Shown here: one piece after another, positions 55,803 to 63,580 of the stretch | Layout of the letters: every line of letters begins with the position of its first letter | Position numbering within the stretch: the first letter of the stretch is position 1 | Assembly: GCA_902788575.1 (NCBI GenBank) | Contig: CADAKY010000005.1 | Coordinates: 124,001 to 188,000 of the forward strand | Source of the DNA: an uncultured bacterium | GTDB lineage: Bacteria > Cyanobacteriota > Vampirovibrionia > Gastranaerophilales > Gastranaerophilaceae | Direction: 5' to 3' | DNA length: 64,000 nt | Position numbers and translations under genes: made by a program | Notes under the pieces: generated by a model | What the model saw: the letters and a program-made list of their open reading frames with translations, nothing else | The model's database searches: none | Told to the model about the DNA's origin: nothing

Positions 55803-56362
55803 TGAAAACAAAATTTATAGAAGAGGAAATTAAATACATAGGTTCACAGCTTGCGCCTCACTGGATATACAAAAATTTTAATATACAGGGGGATGCAATT
55901 GTTGCTTTTCGCGGTGAATGCAAGGTTGATTTATCAGAAATGGTTGATATTGAAGATGTTATCAATAATGAACCGATATACAGCAAGTACATGCTCAGTT
56001 TTATAACAGAACAATTTGGAGTTTCACTTTCGGAAGGAGTTTTCCGTCAGCGTTTGCTGATGTGCATAATAAAAGAACTTCTTGAAGAAAAGGGGGTTTT
56101 TGTTGTAAGAAACGGAGATGATTTAATGATAGACGGGAAAAAACTTTCTGTTTCTATTGCAACAAAATCAATAACTTCCGTACTTATACATACCGGACTG
56201 AATATTTTATCGGAAGGTGCGCCGGTAAAAGCGTCCGGCTTGGAAAGTGAATTGGGAATAAAAGATACAAAGGCTTTTGCTCTGGAGGTTATGCAAAGAT
56301 ACGCTGAAGAGCTTGAAGATATAAAGTTTGCTGCAACAAAAGTAAGAGGAGTGTGTGAATGA
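55799..56362 (+). CDS. DUF366 family protein
   Basis: A 187-residue protein with TKFIEEEIKYIGSQLAPHWIY at the start, GDAIVAFRGEC, MVDIEDVINNEPIYS, RNGDDLMIDGKKLSVSIAT and KVRGV at the end, the pattern of DUF366, which is found in archaea and some bacteria. The two ATG codons overlap; the start is either 55799 or 55802. Its overlap with queC suggests a linked function, perhaps in modification of tRNA bases (inference). No catalytic motif is recognised with certainty. Confidence 0.75.
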   Translation: MMKTKFIEEEIKYIGSQLAPHWIYKNFNIQGDAIVAFRGECKVDLSEMVDIEDVINNEPIYSKYMLSFITEQFGVSLSEGVFRQRLLMCIIKELLEEKGVFVVRNGDDLMIDGKKLSVSIATKSITSVLIHTGLNILSEGAPVKASGLESELGIKDTKAFALEVMQRYAEELEDIKFAATKVRGVCE

Positions 56363-56943
56363 GCGGATACAAAAAATACATGAAAAAAGAAGCGAGAGAA
56401 TCAAATCCGCTTATAAAGATATTTATAATATCATTTTTCGGAATGCTTTTGTTTTTTACATTTATAATCAAATCTCTGATGCCGAATGTAGATACCTCCA
56501 TAGGAGATTACAAAGAACAGCCTTCAATAAATGAAGAAGAAATTTCCAAAAAAATTGTTGATAACAGACTGGAGATGATTCAAAACGAAGATCAGGGTAA
56601 AAATTTCACTGATATTATGAAAAAAGCACAGGACAACAGAACCGAAGTGAATGACATAGTTGTTGATTCTTCACAATCTGACCGGCATGATGAACCGCCG
56701 GCTCCCGCAAAAGAAGTTGTATACAAGGTCTTTATCGGTTCTTATACATCTGCGGAACAGGCAAGAGTAGCGAAAGACATCATAACTGAATCCGGAAACG
56801 GACTCAATCCGATTGTTAAATGTTTGGGTTCAAACAATTATACTCTGCAGGTCGGTATCTTCAAAAACAAGCAAAGCGCAGAATCATTGCTGTACACAAT
56901 TCAGCAGAACCACCTTCCGGGAAGAATTGTCCAAGAGGGTTAG
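56359..56943 (+). CDS. SPOR-domain membrane protein
   Basis: A 194-residue protein with one N-terminal membrane segment (IFIISFFGMLLFFTFII), a charged linker, and a C-terminal SPOR domain from about 117: YKVFIGSYTSAEQARVAKDII and YTLQVGIFKNKQSAESLLYTI. SPOR domains bind denuded septal peptidoglycan, so the protein probably acts at the division site. Its ATG overlaps the DUF366 stop by 4 nt, and the kinase gene follows after 1 nt. Confidence 0.82.
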   Translation: MSGYKKYMKKEARESNPLIKIFIISFFGMLLFFTFIIKSLMPNVDTSIGDYKEQPSINEEEISKKIVDNRLEMIQNEDQGKNFTDIMKKAQDNRTEVNDIVVDSSQSDRHDEPPAPAKEVVYKVFIGSYTSAEQARVAKDIITESGNGLNPIVKCLGSNNYTLQVGIFKNKQSAESLLYTIQQNHLPGRIVQEG

Positions 56944-56944
56944 T

Positions 56945-58171
56945 ATGGCACTATTATCACCGGATAAACTTTTAGATTATATTCCAAAGCTTTTTGAAAC
57001 AAATATAAAAGGCGATGTTGATATTTTCAAAAAACTTGAAAATATTCTTGTGTTTGAAGACGGATACATTTTTTATGCAAATCCTGACAGTCTGCAGTTA
57101 AAATATTCATACAAAAAAAGCAGTAAAATTGATTCTGTTTATAAAACTTCAGAGGATTTCATTTTCTCCCGAGACGGCGGAATTTTTGATACAAAAAACA
57201 AGCTTATCAAAGATTTATCACTTAACGGAAAATCTTTTTTAGTATCAAAACTTGCAATAAAATCTGCTGTTTATGGTGCAGTTATTTTAGTTTCTGATAA
57301 AGAAAATTTTTATACAAAAGAAGATTTGTCGGCACTTAATGCGGCAGCTTCGGTTATTTCGTATGTACTAAAAGATGCCGAGCTTTCAAATGTATTTAAG
57401 ATTCAGCTAAAAGCCTTAAAAGACGGGATTGTAGAAAAAAATAACGCCTATAAAACGATAAAAGAACAGAATGAAAAAATTCTGGAAGCGGACAAGGTTA
57501 AAAATGAATTTCTTGCAAACATATCACACGAACTCAGAACACCTTTGAATTCTATTCTGGGGTTTGCTGATATATTGAGCGCACAATTGTACGGAGATTT
57601 AAACCGCAAACAGTCAGAATACATAGATGATATAAAAGCATCGGGAACACACCTTTTGGGTATGATTAATGAGATTCTGGATATGTCAAAAATAGAAGCA
57701 AATGCAATGAAGGTGGTAAAAAGTAATTTCTTTATAAGCCGTGCTGTTAATGAAGCTTCAAACATACTAATGCCTCTTGCAAAGAAAAAAGGTGTTTCAA
57801 TAAATATAGCACTGGATGAAGATTTTGAAGTTTTTGCGGATTACCAGAAAATTCAGCAAATTTTGTACAACCTTGTATCAAATGCAATAAAGTATTCGCC
57901 TGAGAATGATGAAGTAGAAATTGCAGTTCTGAATTGCGGTCAATCTTTTAAAATTGCAGTGCACGACAACGGAATCGGTATTGATAAAAAGTACCATGGC
58001 AAGATTTTTGCAAAATTTGTTCAATTAGACAGCGCTTATACAAAAAAAGAAAGCTCAACCGGATTAGGTCTGACAATAACAAAAGAACTTGCCGAACTCC
58101 ACGGAGGAAAAGTATCTTTGATAAGCGAAGTCAATAACGGTTCAACATTTATTGTAGATATACCAAACTGA
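56945..58171 (+). CDS. Sensor histidine kinase (GAF-like, HisKA, HATPase_c)
   Basis: About 408 residues from the ATG at 56945, directly after the SPOR gene stop. An earlier in-frame ATG at 56813 lies inside the SPOR gene and is rejected. The N-terminal half (to about 170) looks like a GAF-type sensor with no membrane segment. HisKA has FLANISHELRTPLNSILGFADIL with the phospho-His near 194. HATPase_c shows NLVSNAIKYSP, VHDNGIGIDKKYHGKIFAKFVQ and STGLGLTITKELAELHGG. No response regulator is adjacent. It ends the operon that begins at 54178. Confidence 0.85.
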   Translation: MALLSPDKLLDYIPKLFETNIKGDVDIFKKLENILVFEDGYIFYANPDSLQLKYSYKKSSKIDSVYKTSEDFIFSRDGGIFDTKNKLIKDLSLNGKSFLVSKLAIKSAVYGAVILVSDKENFYTKEDLSALNAAASVISYVLKDAELSNVFKIQLKALKDGIVEKNNAYKTIKEQNEKILEADKVKNEFLANISHELRTPLNSILGFADILSAQLYGDLNRKQSEYIDDIKASGTHLLGMINEILDMSKIEANAMKVVKSNFFISRAVNEASNILMPLAKKKGVSINIALDEDFEVFADYQKIQQILYNLVSNAIKYSPENDEVEIAVLNCGQSFKIAVHDNGIGIDKKYHGKIFAKFVQLDSAYTKKESSTGLGLTITKELAELHGGKVSLISEVNNGSTFIVDIPN

Positions 58172-58255
58172 TAATTATTTTAACACTTCTTTATCACTCG
58201 CCTTGCGGTGTAATTATTTTTAGCAAAAAATTTTTTTATGTGTTTTAAAACAAAT

Positions 58256-59089
58256 ATGCGTATATTACCACTACAACCAACAACAACAAATAACACAAAT
58301 TTCCGCCAAAAATCGACATTTTCTAATGCAGATTTTTATGTTCGTATTGAAGGATACCAAAAAAGGAAAGTTTGGGTAAATATAATAAAACATACGGCTG
58401 ATATTGCCGTAGCTCAGATACTTGATTTCAAATCGAATTTTGAAGCAGTCCTTCAATCAATTGTTTCCGGAGTGCAAATGGCAAATTCCTCCGTTAATAA
58501 TACTCCGCTCAAGAAACATACAGGAATTCTTCGCGCCGAACGCAAAGGATGGATGCACGGCTCTGAATGGGACGGATTTTCACTTGTAACTAAATATGAT
58601 ACCTCCGGAAAATATTTACCTTACAAAGACCGGTTTGATAAAATTGCAGAAGAACCGCTTACAAATCCTTATGACAATATAGGATTAACTGAAATTGTAA
58701 AAAAGGAAAACTGGAGTTATATGAGGCACGGGAACTCAAAATTTGTAAATAATGCTCTGGATAAAGTCGGAGAAATTTACAATGATTTACATAAAAATTT
58801 TATCCAAAAAAATCCAACCAACAATAATCTGCCTGAAATTAACGAAAAAATTGCGGAAATACGATGGATTCTCGCACACTCTACTCCGTGGGAAAGAGGC
58901 AGTGATTCAATCGCGAATGTTTTTATCCGCTCACTTTATAAAGCTATGGGGATTAAATCTTTTCCGCTAAAAGAAGGCATCTCTCTGGATTTGGAAGCGT
59001 ATTGCACAAATCTTGATAAGTACAAAAAATCATTTGCATCTTATTTTGACAACGAACCGGAAATTGTCGGATTATCGCATATAGTTTAA
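58256..59089 (+). CDS. Hypothetical protein with N-terminal NFRQ tag and a RGSDSIAN segment
   Basis: About 277 residues. The frame is open from ATG 58238; MRILPLQPTTTNNTNFRQK from the ATG at 58256 gives the N-terminus seen in the tagged proteins, so this start is preferred, although no strong ribosome site is visible for either. The segment IAEIRWILAHSTPWERGSDSIANVFIRSLYKAMGI near 200-235 stands out as conserved-looking, with W, H, P, R and Ser that could be catalytic. I do not recognise the family with confidence. No signal peptide or membrane helix. Confidence 0.55.
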   Translation: MRILPLQPTTTNNTNFRQKSTFSNADFYVRIEGYQKRKVWVNIIKHTADIAVAQILDFKSNFEAVLQSIVSGVQMANSSVNNTPLKKHTGILRAERKGWMHGSEWDGFSLVTKYDTSGKYLPYKDRFDKIAEEPLTNPYDNIGLTEIVKKENWSYMRHGNSKFVNNALDKVGEIYNDLHKNFIQKNPTNNNLPEINEKIAEIRWILAHSTPWERGSDSIANVFIRSLYKAMGIKSFPLKEGISLDLEAYCTNLDKYKKSFASYFDNEPEIVGLSHIV

Positions 59090-59106
59090 TTTTCGGTCAA
59101 TTTATT

Positions 59107-59946
59107 CTACAGCGCTTCAAGTGCCGCGATTTTCATTGCCTGTGTATCCGGCTTTTTGCCTGTCCAGATTTCTAACGCACGTTCTGCCTGATAAATCAGC
59201 ATATCAAGCCCGCCAATAGTTTTTAATCCGCGTTTTCTTGCCTCCTGAATAAGTATGGTCTTAGAAGGATTGTACACAATATCATAAACTGCACAATCAG
59301 GATTAAGCTTGTCCAAATCAGCCCTTTCAAGAGGCATTTGGTCTGCCATATATCCTTTCATTCCGATAGGGGTTGCATTAACAACTATTGCGGATTCTTC
59401 CAAGCTTCTGATGTTCTGAATCTGATATACATTGAACTCTATTTCCGGAAATTTATCGCGTACATAATTCAAAAGCTGTTCAGAATTCAGAATATTTCTT
59501 GTGTAAAAATCAATATTCTTCACTCCCCTTTCTGCCAAACCGACTACCGCAGCACGGGAAGCACCTCCGGTACCCAATATACTTGCGGTTTTTCCGTTTA
59601 AATTCAACTCGTCCGGAATAGCTTTTTTGAACCCGTAAATATCGGTGTTATACCCGAAAAAGCTTCTGTTTAAACCTATTTTGACCGTATTAACACATCC
59701 TGCAATATTTGCATAATCATCAATATCATCCAAAAAGAGCGACATAGGTACTTTTAGCGGAATAGTTACGTTAAACCCGTCATACCCGTTTGTTTTAAGA
59801 TATTTTATGCGTGAAATTAAATCCTCAGGGGGTGTGTCAAGAACATCATAAGTACCATCAAGTCCAATACTCTCCAATCCCGCTTTTTGTATAACAGCAG
59901 AAATTGAATGCCCCAAAGGATGTCCGATAATTCCGAGTTTAACCAT
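59107..59946 (-). CDS. aroE: Shikimate dehydrogenase
   Basis: A 279-residue NADP-dependent enzyme that reduces 3-dehydroshikimate. Substrate-binding motifs are GIIGHPLGHSISAVIQ (residues 4-19) and FNVTIPLKVPMSLFLDD with the catalytic Lys and Asp; NTDIYGFKKAI, then the cofactor motif ASILGTGGASRAAVVGLAERG. GGLDMLIYQAERALEIWTG ends the family pattern. AAGGAGGG precedes the ATG at 59946; a TATAAT box lies about 20 nt further up. It has no aromatic pathway neighbours here. Confidence 0.95.
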   Translation of the reverse strand: MVKLGIIGHPLGHSISAVIQKAGLESIGLDGTYDVLDTPPEDLISRIKYLKTNGYDGFNVTIPLKVPMSLFLDDIDDYANIAGCVNTVKIGLNRSFFGYNTDIYGFKKAIPDELNLNGKTASILGTGGASRAAVVGLAERGVKNIDFYTRNILNSEQLLNYVRDKFPEIEFNVYQIQNIRSLEESAIVVNATPIGMKGYMADQMPLERADLDKLNPDCAVYDIVYNPSKTILIQEARKRGLKTIGGLDMLIYQAERALEIWTGKKPDTQAMKIAALEAL

Positions 59947-60048
59947 TTTTCGCCCTCCTTTCTTATTATAACGAAAGAATTAAAGATTGTGAAGACTGAT
60001 AAGTTGAAGAATTTTCATTCAATAAATCAAACGTCTAACCTATTGTTC

Positions 60049-60984
60049 TTAATACAAACAATACTTAATTGCTTCCATCATTGATTCAGGATTTGCCATA
60101 TTTTTGCCTGCAATATCAAACGCAGTTCCGTGACTCGGCGAAGTTCTTATTATATCAAGTCCGATTGTCATATTAACGGTTTTTTCCGAAGCAACTGATT
60201 TGATAGGAATTAACCCCTGATCGTGATAACAGGCTATATAACAATCATAAGGAATTTTGGTTCCGCCTAAATATTTTTGCACACCATCAATAAACAATGT
60301 ATCAGCCGGAAGCGGATTGGTAATATTAATACCTCTTTTTCTAACGGCTTCTATTGCAGGAAGCATAATTTCCTGCTCTTCCGTCCCTAAAAGACCGTTT
60401 TCTCCTGCATGCGGATTCAATGCACAAAGTGCAAATGACGGTTTTTTAATATATAAATGATTTTGAAAATAACTTCTGAGTCTCTCTGTTTTTTCAATTA
60501 TCATACTTTTTGTTAATGATTTCGGCACTTCACTCAGAGGCAGGTGTCTTGTAAGTAAAAGAACCCGAAAATCCTTTGAGACAAAGAGCATTTCCGCTTT
60601 TTGACCGTCATGCGCAAGAAAATGTTCAAGAACCTCAGTTTGCCCTTTAAAATTATGTCCGGCAAGATTCATTGCCTCTTTTGAAGTCGGTGCTGTTACA
60701 ATAAATTTTGGTCTGATTTCACAGGCTTTTTTAAGCAATCTGTACGAAAAATCACCGGCTGAGGCGGAAACTTCCCCGAAAACGATTCTTGAATCATAAT
60801 CTTCTTCAATAATTTCATAGTTGTTATTGATTCTTCCGGAGGAATTTAAAACCTTTGAATTTGTAACAATTACTATATCTTTGGCGGGAAGATTAAGCAT
60901 ATTTAGCGCTTTAATTGTAATTTCCGCGCCGATTCCGTTAGGGTCTCCCGTTGTTATTGCAATTTTATGAGAATAGTCATTCAT
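60049..60984 (-). CDS. 4-hydroxythreonine-4-phosphate dehydrogenase family (PdxA/PdxA2)
   Basis: About 311 residues from the ATG at 60984, one base after the upstream stop; GAAGGAC lies upstream, and the ATG at 61029 would add 15 residues inside the neighbour. Marks: ITTGDPNGIGAEITIKAL, APTSKEAMNLAGHNFKGQTEVLEHFL, LLTRHLPLSEV, ALNPHAGENGLLGTEE, ACYHDQGLIPIKSVA and TIGLDIIRTSPSHGTAFDIAG with metal-binding His/Asp. Its partnership with the DUF1537 kinase points to the PdxA2 role in tetronate catabolism rather than pyridoxal synthesis, though no other member of either pathway is near. Confidence 0.85.
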   Translation of the reverse strand: MNDYSHKIAITTGDPNGIGAEITIKALNMLNLPAKDIVIVTNSKVLNSSGRINNNYEIIEEDYDSRIVFGEVSASAGDFSYRLLKKACEIRPKFIVTAPTSKEAMNLAGHNFKGQTEVLEHFLAHDGQKAEMLFVSKDFRVLLLTRHLPLSEVPKSLTKSMIIEKTERLRSYFQNHLYIKKPSFALCALNPHAGENGLLGTEEQEIMLPAIEAVRKRGINITNPLPADTLFIDGVQKYLGGTKIPYDCYIACYHDQGLIPIKSVASEKTVNMTIGLDIIRTSPSHGTAFDIAGKNMANPESMMEAIKYCLY

Positions 60985-60985
60985 G

Positions 60986-62299
60986 TTATTCTTGTCCTTC
61001 GTGGAATCCGAAATAATCCATAATATCAATCAGCGTTTTCCCTCGCCCGAGGTTTCCGGATTTTGTTACAATCCATTGATTATTAACATCCGAACACAAA
61101 GAAATTGCAGGTGCTACTTCATCTACAAGCTTTAGTTCTTTAGATTCGATTGCGCGGCAGCACTTGTAAGAAGTTTCTCCGCCCAGTGTTATGAGTATGG
61201 CATTAATTTGCTCCAGCACAAGCTTTGTCAGTTCGGCAAGATAGTCAGTTATCATTGAAGCAAGCTTTTCCTTTGTAAGCTCTGCATTAAATGAATCATC
61301 AGAAAATCCGTCAAAGTTTGCAATCAGGTGTGAAGTATGAACGCAAACGGTTACTCCGCTTCTCAGGTTTGTGACAATTCTTGAAACGAGTTCATCACTG
61401 ACTCCCTCTATTATAGTTTTTGTATCAAGTGCTATAAAATTAATATTATCGTGGTCATCAGAGTTTTCGAGTTGTTCTATCTGCTCCGCAGTAATTTGGG
61501 TTGCGGTTCCCGATACGATAAACTTCGGGAGTTTTTTCAATTCAGGCTTCTCCCTTTCATTTTCCACATCAGCAAGCCATATTTTACCGAATACCTGTGC
61601 TCCGGCTGCCGTTCCTGCCGGAAGAATTTTTTTATCGCATTTTTTTATTGCAAGAACAATCTGCTCTAAATCTGTAATAGATGCTGCATCTGCAACAATA
61701 AGCTTTTTACCTTCGTTTATCAAATCTTTAATCTTAAATAATATAGGTCCTGCGCCGTTCATAACGGTTTTCAAATCAATAGTTCCGATTAAATTTTGCT
61801 GTTTTTCATCCAGCTGTGATTTTAAAAGGGTGGGTATGTGTGATTCCAATATTGGTGAATGCGGGTCAATCGCTATCTCTGTTCTTCCGATAGGAATCCC
61901 TTTGAGCAAATGATAACCGCCTACTGTAATTCTTCCCTCTTGCGGAAATGCGGGCATTATTACAGAAACATCATAATCAAGAATTTCAAGCATCTTAAGC
62001 GTTTCAACAGCAATATGCCCCCTTAGTGTTGAATCTATTTTTTTATAGTAATATTCAAAAGAAAATCTTTCGGAAAAAGTTTTAACAGCTTTTTCAACAC
62101 GCTCCAGAGCTTCTTCAGTTGTACAGTTTCGTGATTCTGAGGATATTGCCCAGACTTCGGCAACATCTTTGCGATTCGGCGTATAATCCGTATCAAGCAG
62201 AATTTTTGTTTTCGCACCCTGCATGTGAAACTGCAATGCCGTATCATTTGCGCCTGTTAAATCGTCCGCAACTATTCCCACTAAATCCGTAAAAATCAA
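60986..62299 (-). CDS. DUF1537 four-carbon acid sugar kinase
   Basis: A 437-residue kinase. The N-terminal domain starts VGIVADDLTGANDTALQFHMQGAKT and contains KKIDSTLRGHIAVETLKMLE and PAFPQEGRITVGGYHLLKGIPI. The C-terminal half shows FIVSGTATQITAEQIEQL and LITLGGETSYKCCRAIESKEL. Such kinases phosphorylate D-threonate, D-erythronate or related four-carbon acids, and a PdxA2 dehydrogenase then acts on the product. That gene follows directly. The ATG at 62299 has GGGGGAGAA upstream. Confidence 0.85.
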   Translation of the reverse strand: MIFTDLVGIVADDLTGANDTALQFHMQGAKTKILLDTDYTPNRKDVAEVWAISSESRNCTTEEALERVEKAVKTFSERFSFEYYYKKIDSTLRGHIAVETLKMLEILDYDVSVIMPAFPQEGRITVGGYHLLKGIPIGRTEIAIDPHSPILESHIPTLLKSQLDEKQQNLIGTIDLKTVMNGAGPILFKIKDLINEGKKLIVADAASITDLEQIVLAIKKCDKKILPAGTAAGAQVFGKIWLADVENEREKPELKKLPKFIVSGTATQITAEQIEQLENSDDHDNINFIALDTKTIIEGVSDELVSRIVTNLRSGVTVCVHTSHLIANFDGFSDDSFNAELTKEKLASMITDYLAELTKLVLEQINAILITLGGETSYKCCRAIESKELKLVDEVAPAISLCSDVNNQWIVTKSGNLGRGKTLIDIMDYFGFHEGQE

Positions 62300-62323
62300 A
62301 ATTTATTCTCCCCCAAAAGAAGA

Positions 62324-62653
62324 CTATGCTTCTGCGTCACGTCTTGAGCCCAGCATTCTGAAACTGTTCGCAACAATTAAGAATCTTTCTCTTTCTTCGC
62401 CGGCTTGGTCTGTCCATTTGCTGACAGAAATTCTTCCGTCTACAGCAACAAGACGTCCTTTTTTAACAAGCTCTCCTGCCGTTTCTGCCTGTTTGTCCCA
62501 TATTTCTATATTGAACCAGTCCGTTACATTTTCTTTTGTTTTTGCGTCCCATTTATCTACAGCAAGAGAAAATGTTGTCTTAACTTTTCCTGATTCAAAA
62601 TACTTTATTTCCGCGTCCTGACCGGCTCTGCCTACAATTGTCGCTGTGTTCAT
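62324..62653 (-). CDS. ssb: Single-stranded DNA-binding protein (short form)
   Basis: A 109-residue OB-fold protein. NTATIVGRAGQDAEIKYFESGKVKTTFSLAVDKW, DWFNIEIWDKQAETAGELVKKGRLVAVDGRISVSKW and RFLIVANSFRMLG match SSB. The acidic C-terminal tail (DDDIPF) that recruits partner proteins is missing; the protein ends RRDAEA. It may be a secondary SSB or a cyanobacterial-type short SSB. The promoter on the minus strand has TGATATACT at about 62688-62696, and AAGGAG precedes the ATG. Confidence 0.88.
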   Translation of the reverse strand: MNTATIVGRAGQDAEIKYFESGKVKTTFSLAVDKWDAKTKENVTDWFNIEIWDKQAETAGELVKKGRLVAVDGRISVSKWTDQAGEERERFLIVANSFRMLGSRRDAEA

Positions 62654-62711
62654 TAATTTCTCCTTATAACGATTTTAATAAGAAAAGTATATCATAAAAC
62701 ATAAAATTAAA

Positions 62712-63470
62712 CTATTTTAAATATTGATTTATCCATCCGGTAATAAAAGGAACAAGTCCTTTATCGCTCTTGAACATTAGCATGCCTGCAGATTTTGAAT
62801 CAGAGGTGTATTCCACAAATGTAGACTGCGCAAATTTAGCAAGATAATTTTGAGCTTTTATACTTGATGTGTCATTTTTTCCGCAAATTGATAAAACATC
62901 TACACCGCTGAGTTCTGCATACTTAACGGGAGCGTATAGTCCTTTTGCGCTGACTACCGGAGAAAGCATAACTATTGTTTTTGGCTTTGTTTCATATCTG
63001 TTTGCAGTTATTATACCTGTAACAGCGCCAATATCAACGCCTACAATTGCCCAGTCGTTAAAAAAAGTTTTCTTTATATTATCCGCTTTTATATAATTCA
63101 TAACTCCTGCCACATCATCAGGATACTTGGCATAAGCTTTATTTGTCATGCTTTTCCACGAAACGCGTGTAAGTTTTGAATTATAAACGCTGTTTCCGTG
63201 TCCTCTTAAATCAATCATAAGCACTGCATAGCCGTTACTGATAAGAGCTTCCGGCAGAGTATCCCACCATTCGCTGTTATACCCCAGTGAATGCAACAGA
63301 ACAACCGTTTTATAATCTTTTTGTCCTTTTACATTCGGGTATTCCAATAATGCATTAATACTAAACCCGTCAGGCGCAGTATATTTTATTTCCTTTTTTG
63401 CAACCGCTGCTGCTGATACAGTATTTATAAAAGTTAAAAAAAGTGTTAAAATAATTAAAAATCGTTTCAT
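62712..63470 (-). CDS. Secreted alpha/beta hydrolase
   Basis: About 252 residues from the ATG at 63470, with a signal peptide (MKRFLIILTLFLTFINTVSA). VVLLHSLGYNSEWWDTLPEAL is the oxyanion region, LMIDLRGHGNSVYNSKLTR follows. The nucleophile elbow appears as IVGVDIGAVTGI, where Asp replaces the usual Ser of GxSxG, and a late His is not obvious. The protein may thus be inactive or use another nucleophile. TGGTATAAT lies 9 nt before the ATG, giving almost no leader. A start at 63491 would precede the promoter and is rejected. Confidence 0.7.
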   Translation of the reverse strand: MKRFLIILTLFLTFINTVSAAAVAKKEIKYTAPDGFSINALLEYPNVKGQKDYKTVVLLHSLGYNSEWWDTLPEALISNGYAVLMIDLRGHGNSVYNSKLTRVSWKSMTNKAYAKYPDDVAGVMNYIKADNIKKTFFNDWAIVGVDIGAVTGIITANRYETKPKTIVMLSPVVSAKGLYAPVKYAELSGVDVLSICGKNDTSSIKAQNYLAKFAQSTFVEYTSDSKSAGMLMFKSDKGLVPFITGWINQYLK

Positions 63471-63540
63471 ACTATTATGATTATACCACATGAAACTGAT
63501 TGTTACAATTCTTAATAAAAAGTCAATTTTTATTTGTATA

Positions 63541-63562
63541 AATACTTTATATATATAAGATA
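63541..63562 (+). promoter_or_regulatory. AATACTTTATATATA-type upstream element, copy 3
   Basis: AATACTTTATATATATAAGA matches the elements at 3379 and 54069 apart from a 2-nt deletion, and ends about 20 nt before the ATG at 63581. Confidence 0.45.
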
Positions 63563-63580
63563 TATAAATTAAGGAGTATT

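Noticed and set aside
56813..56944. Earlier start for the histidine kinase
   Set aside because: It lies in another frame inside the SPOR gene and adds a Cys-rich, non-homologous extension; the ATG at 56945 is directly after the SPOR stop.
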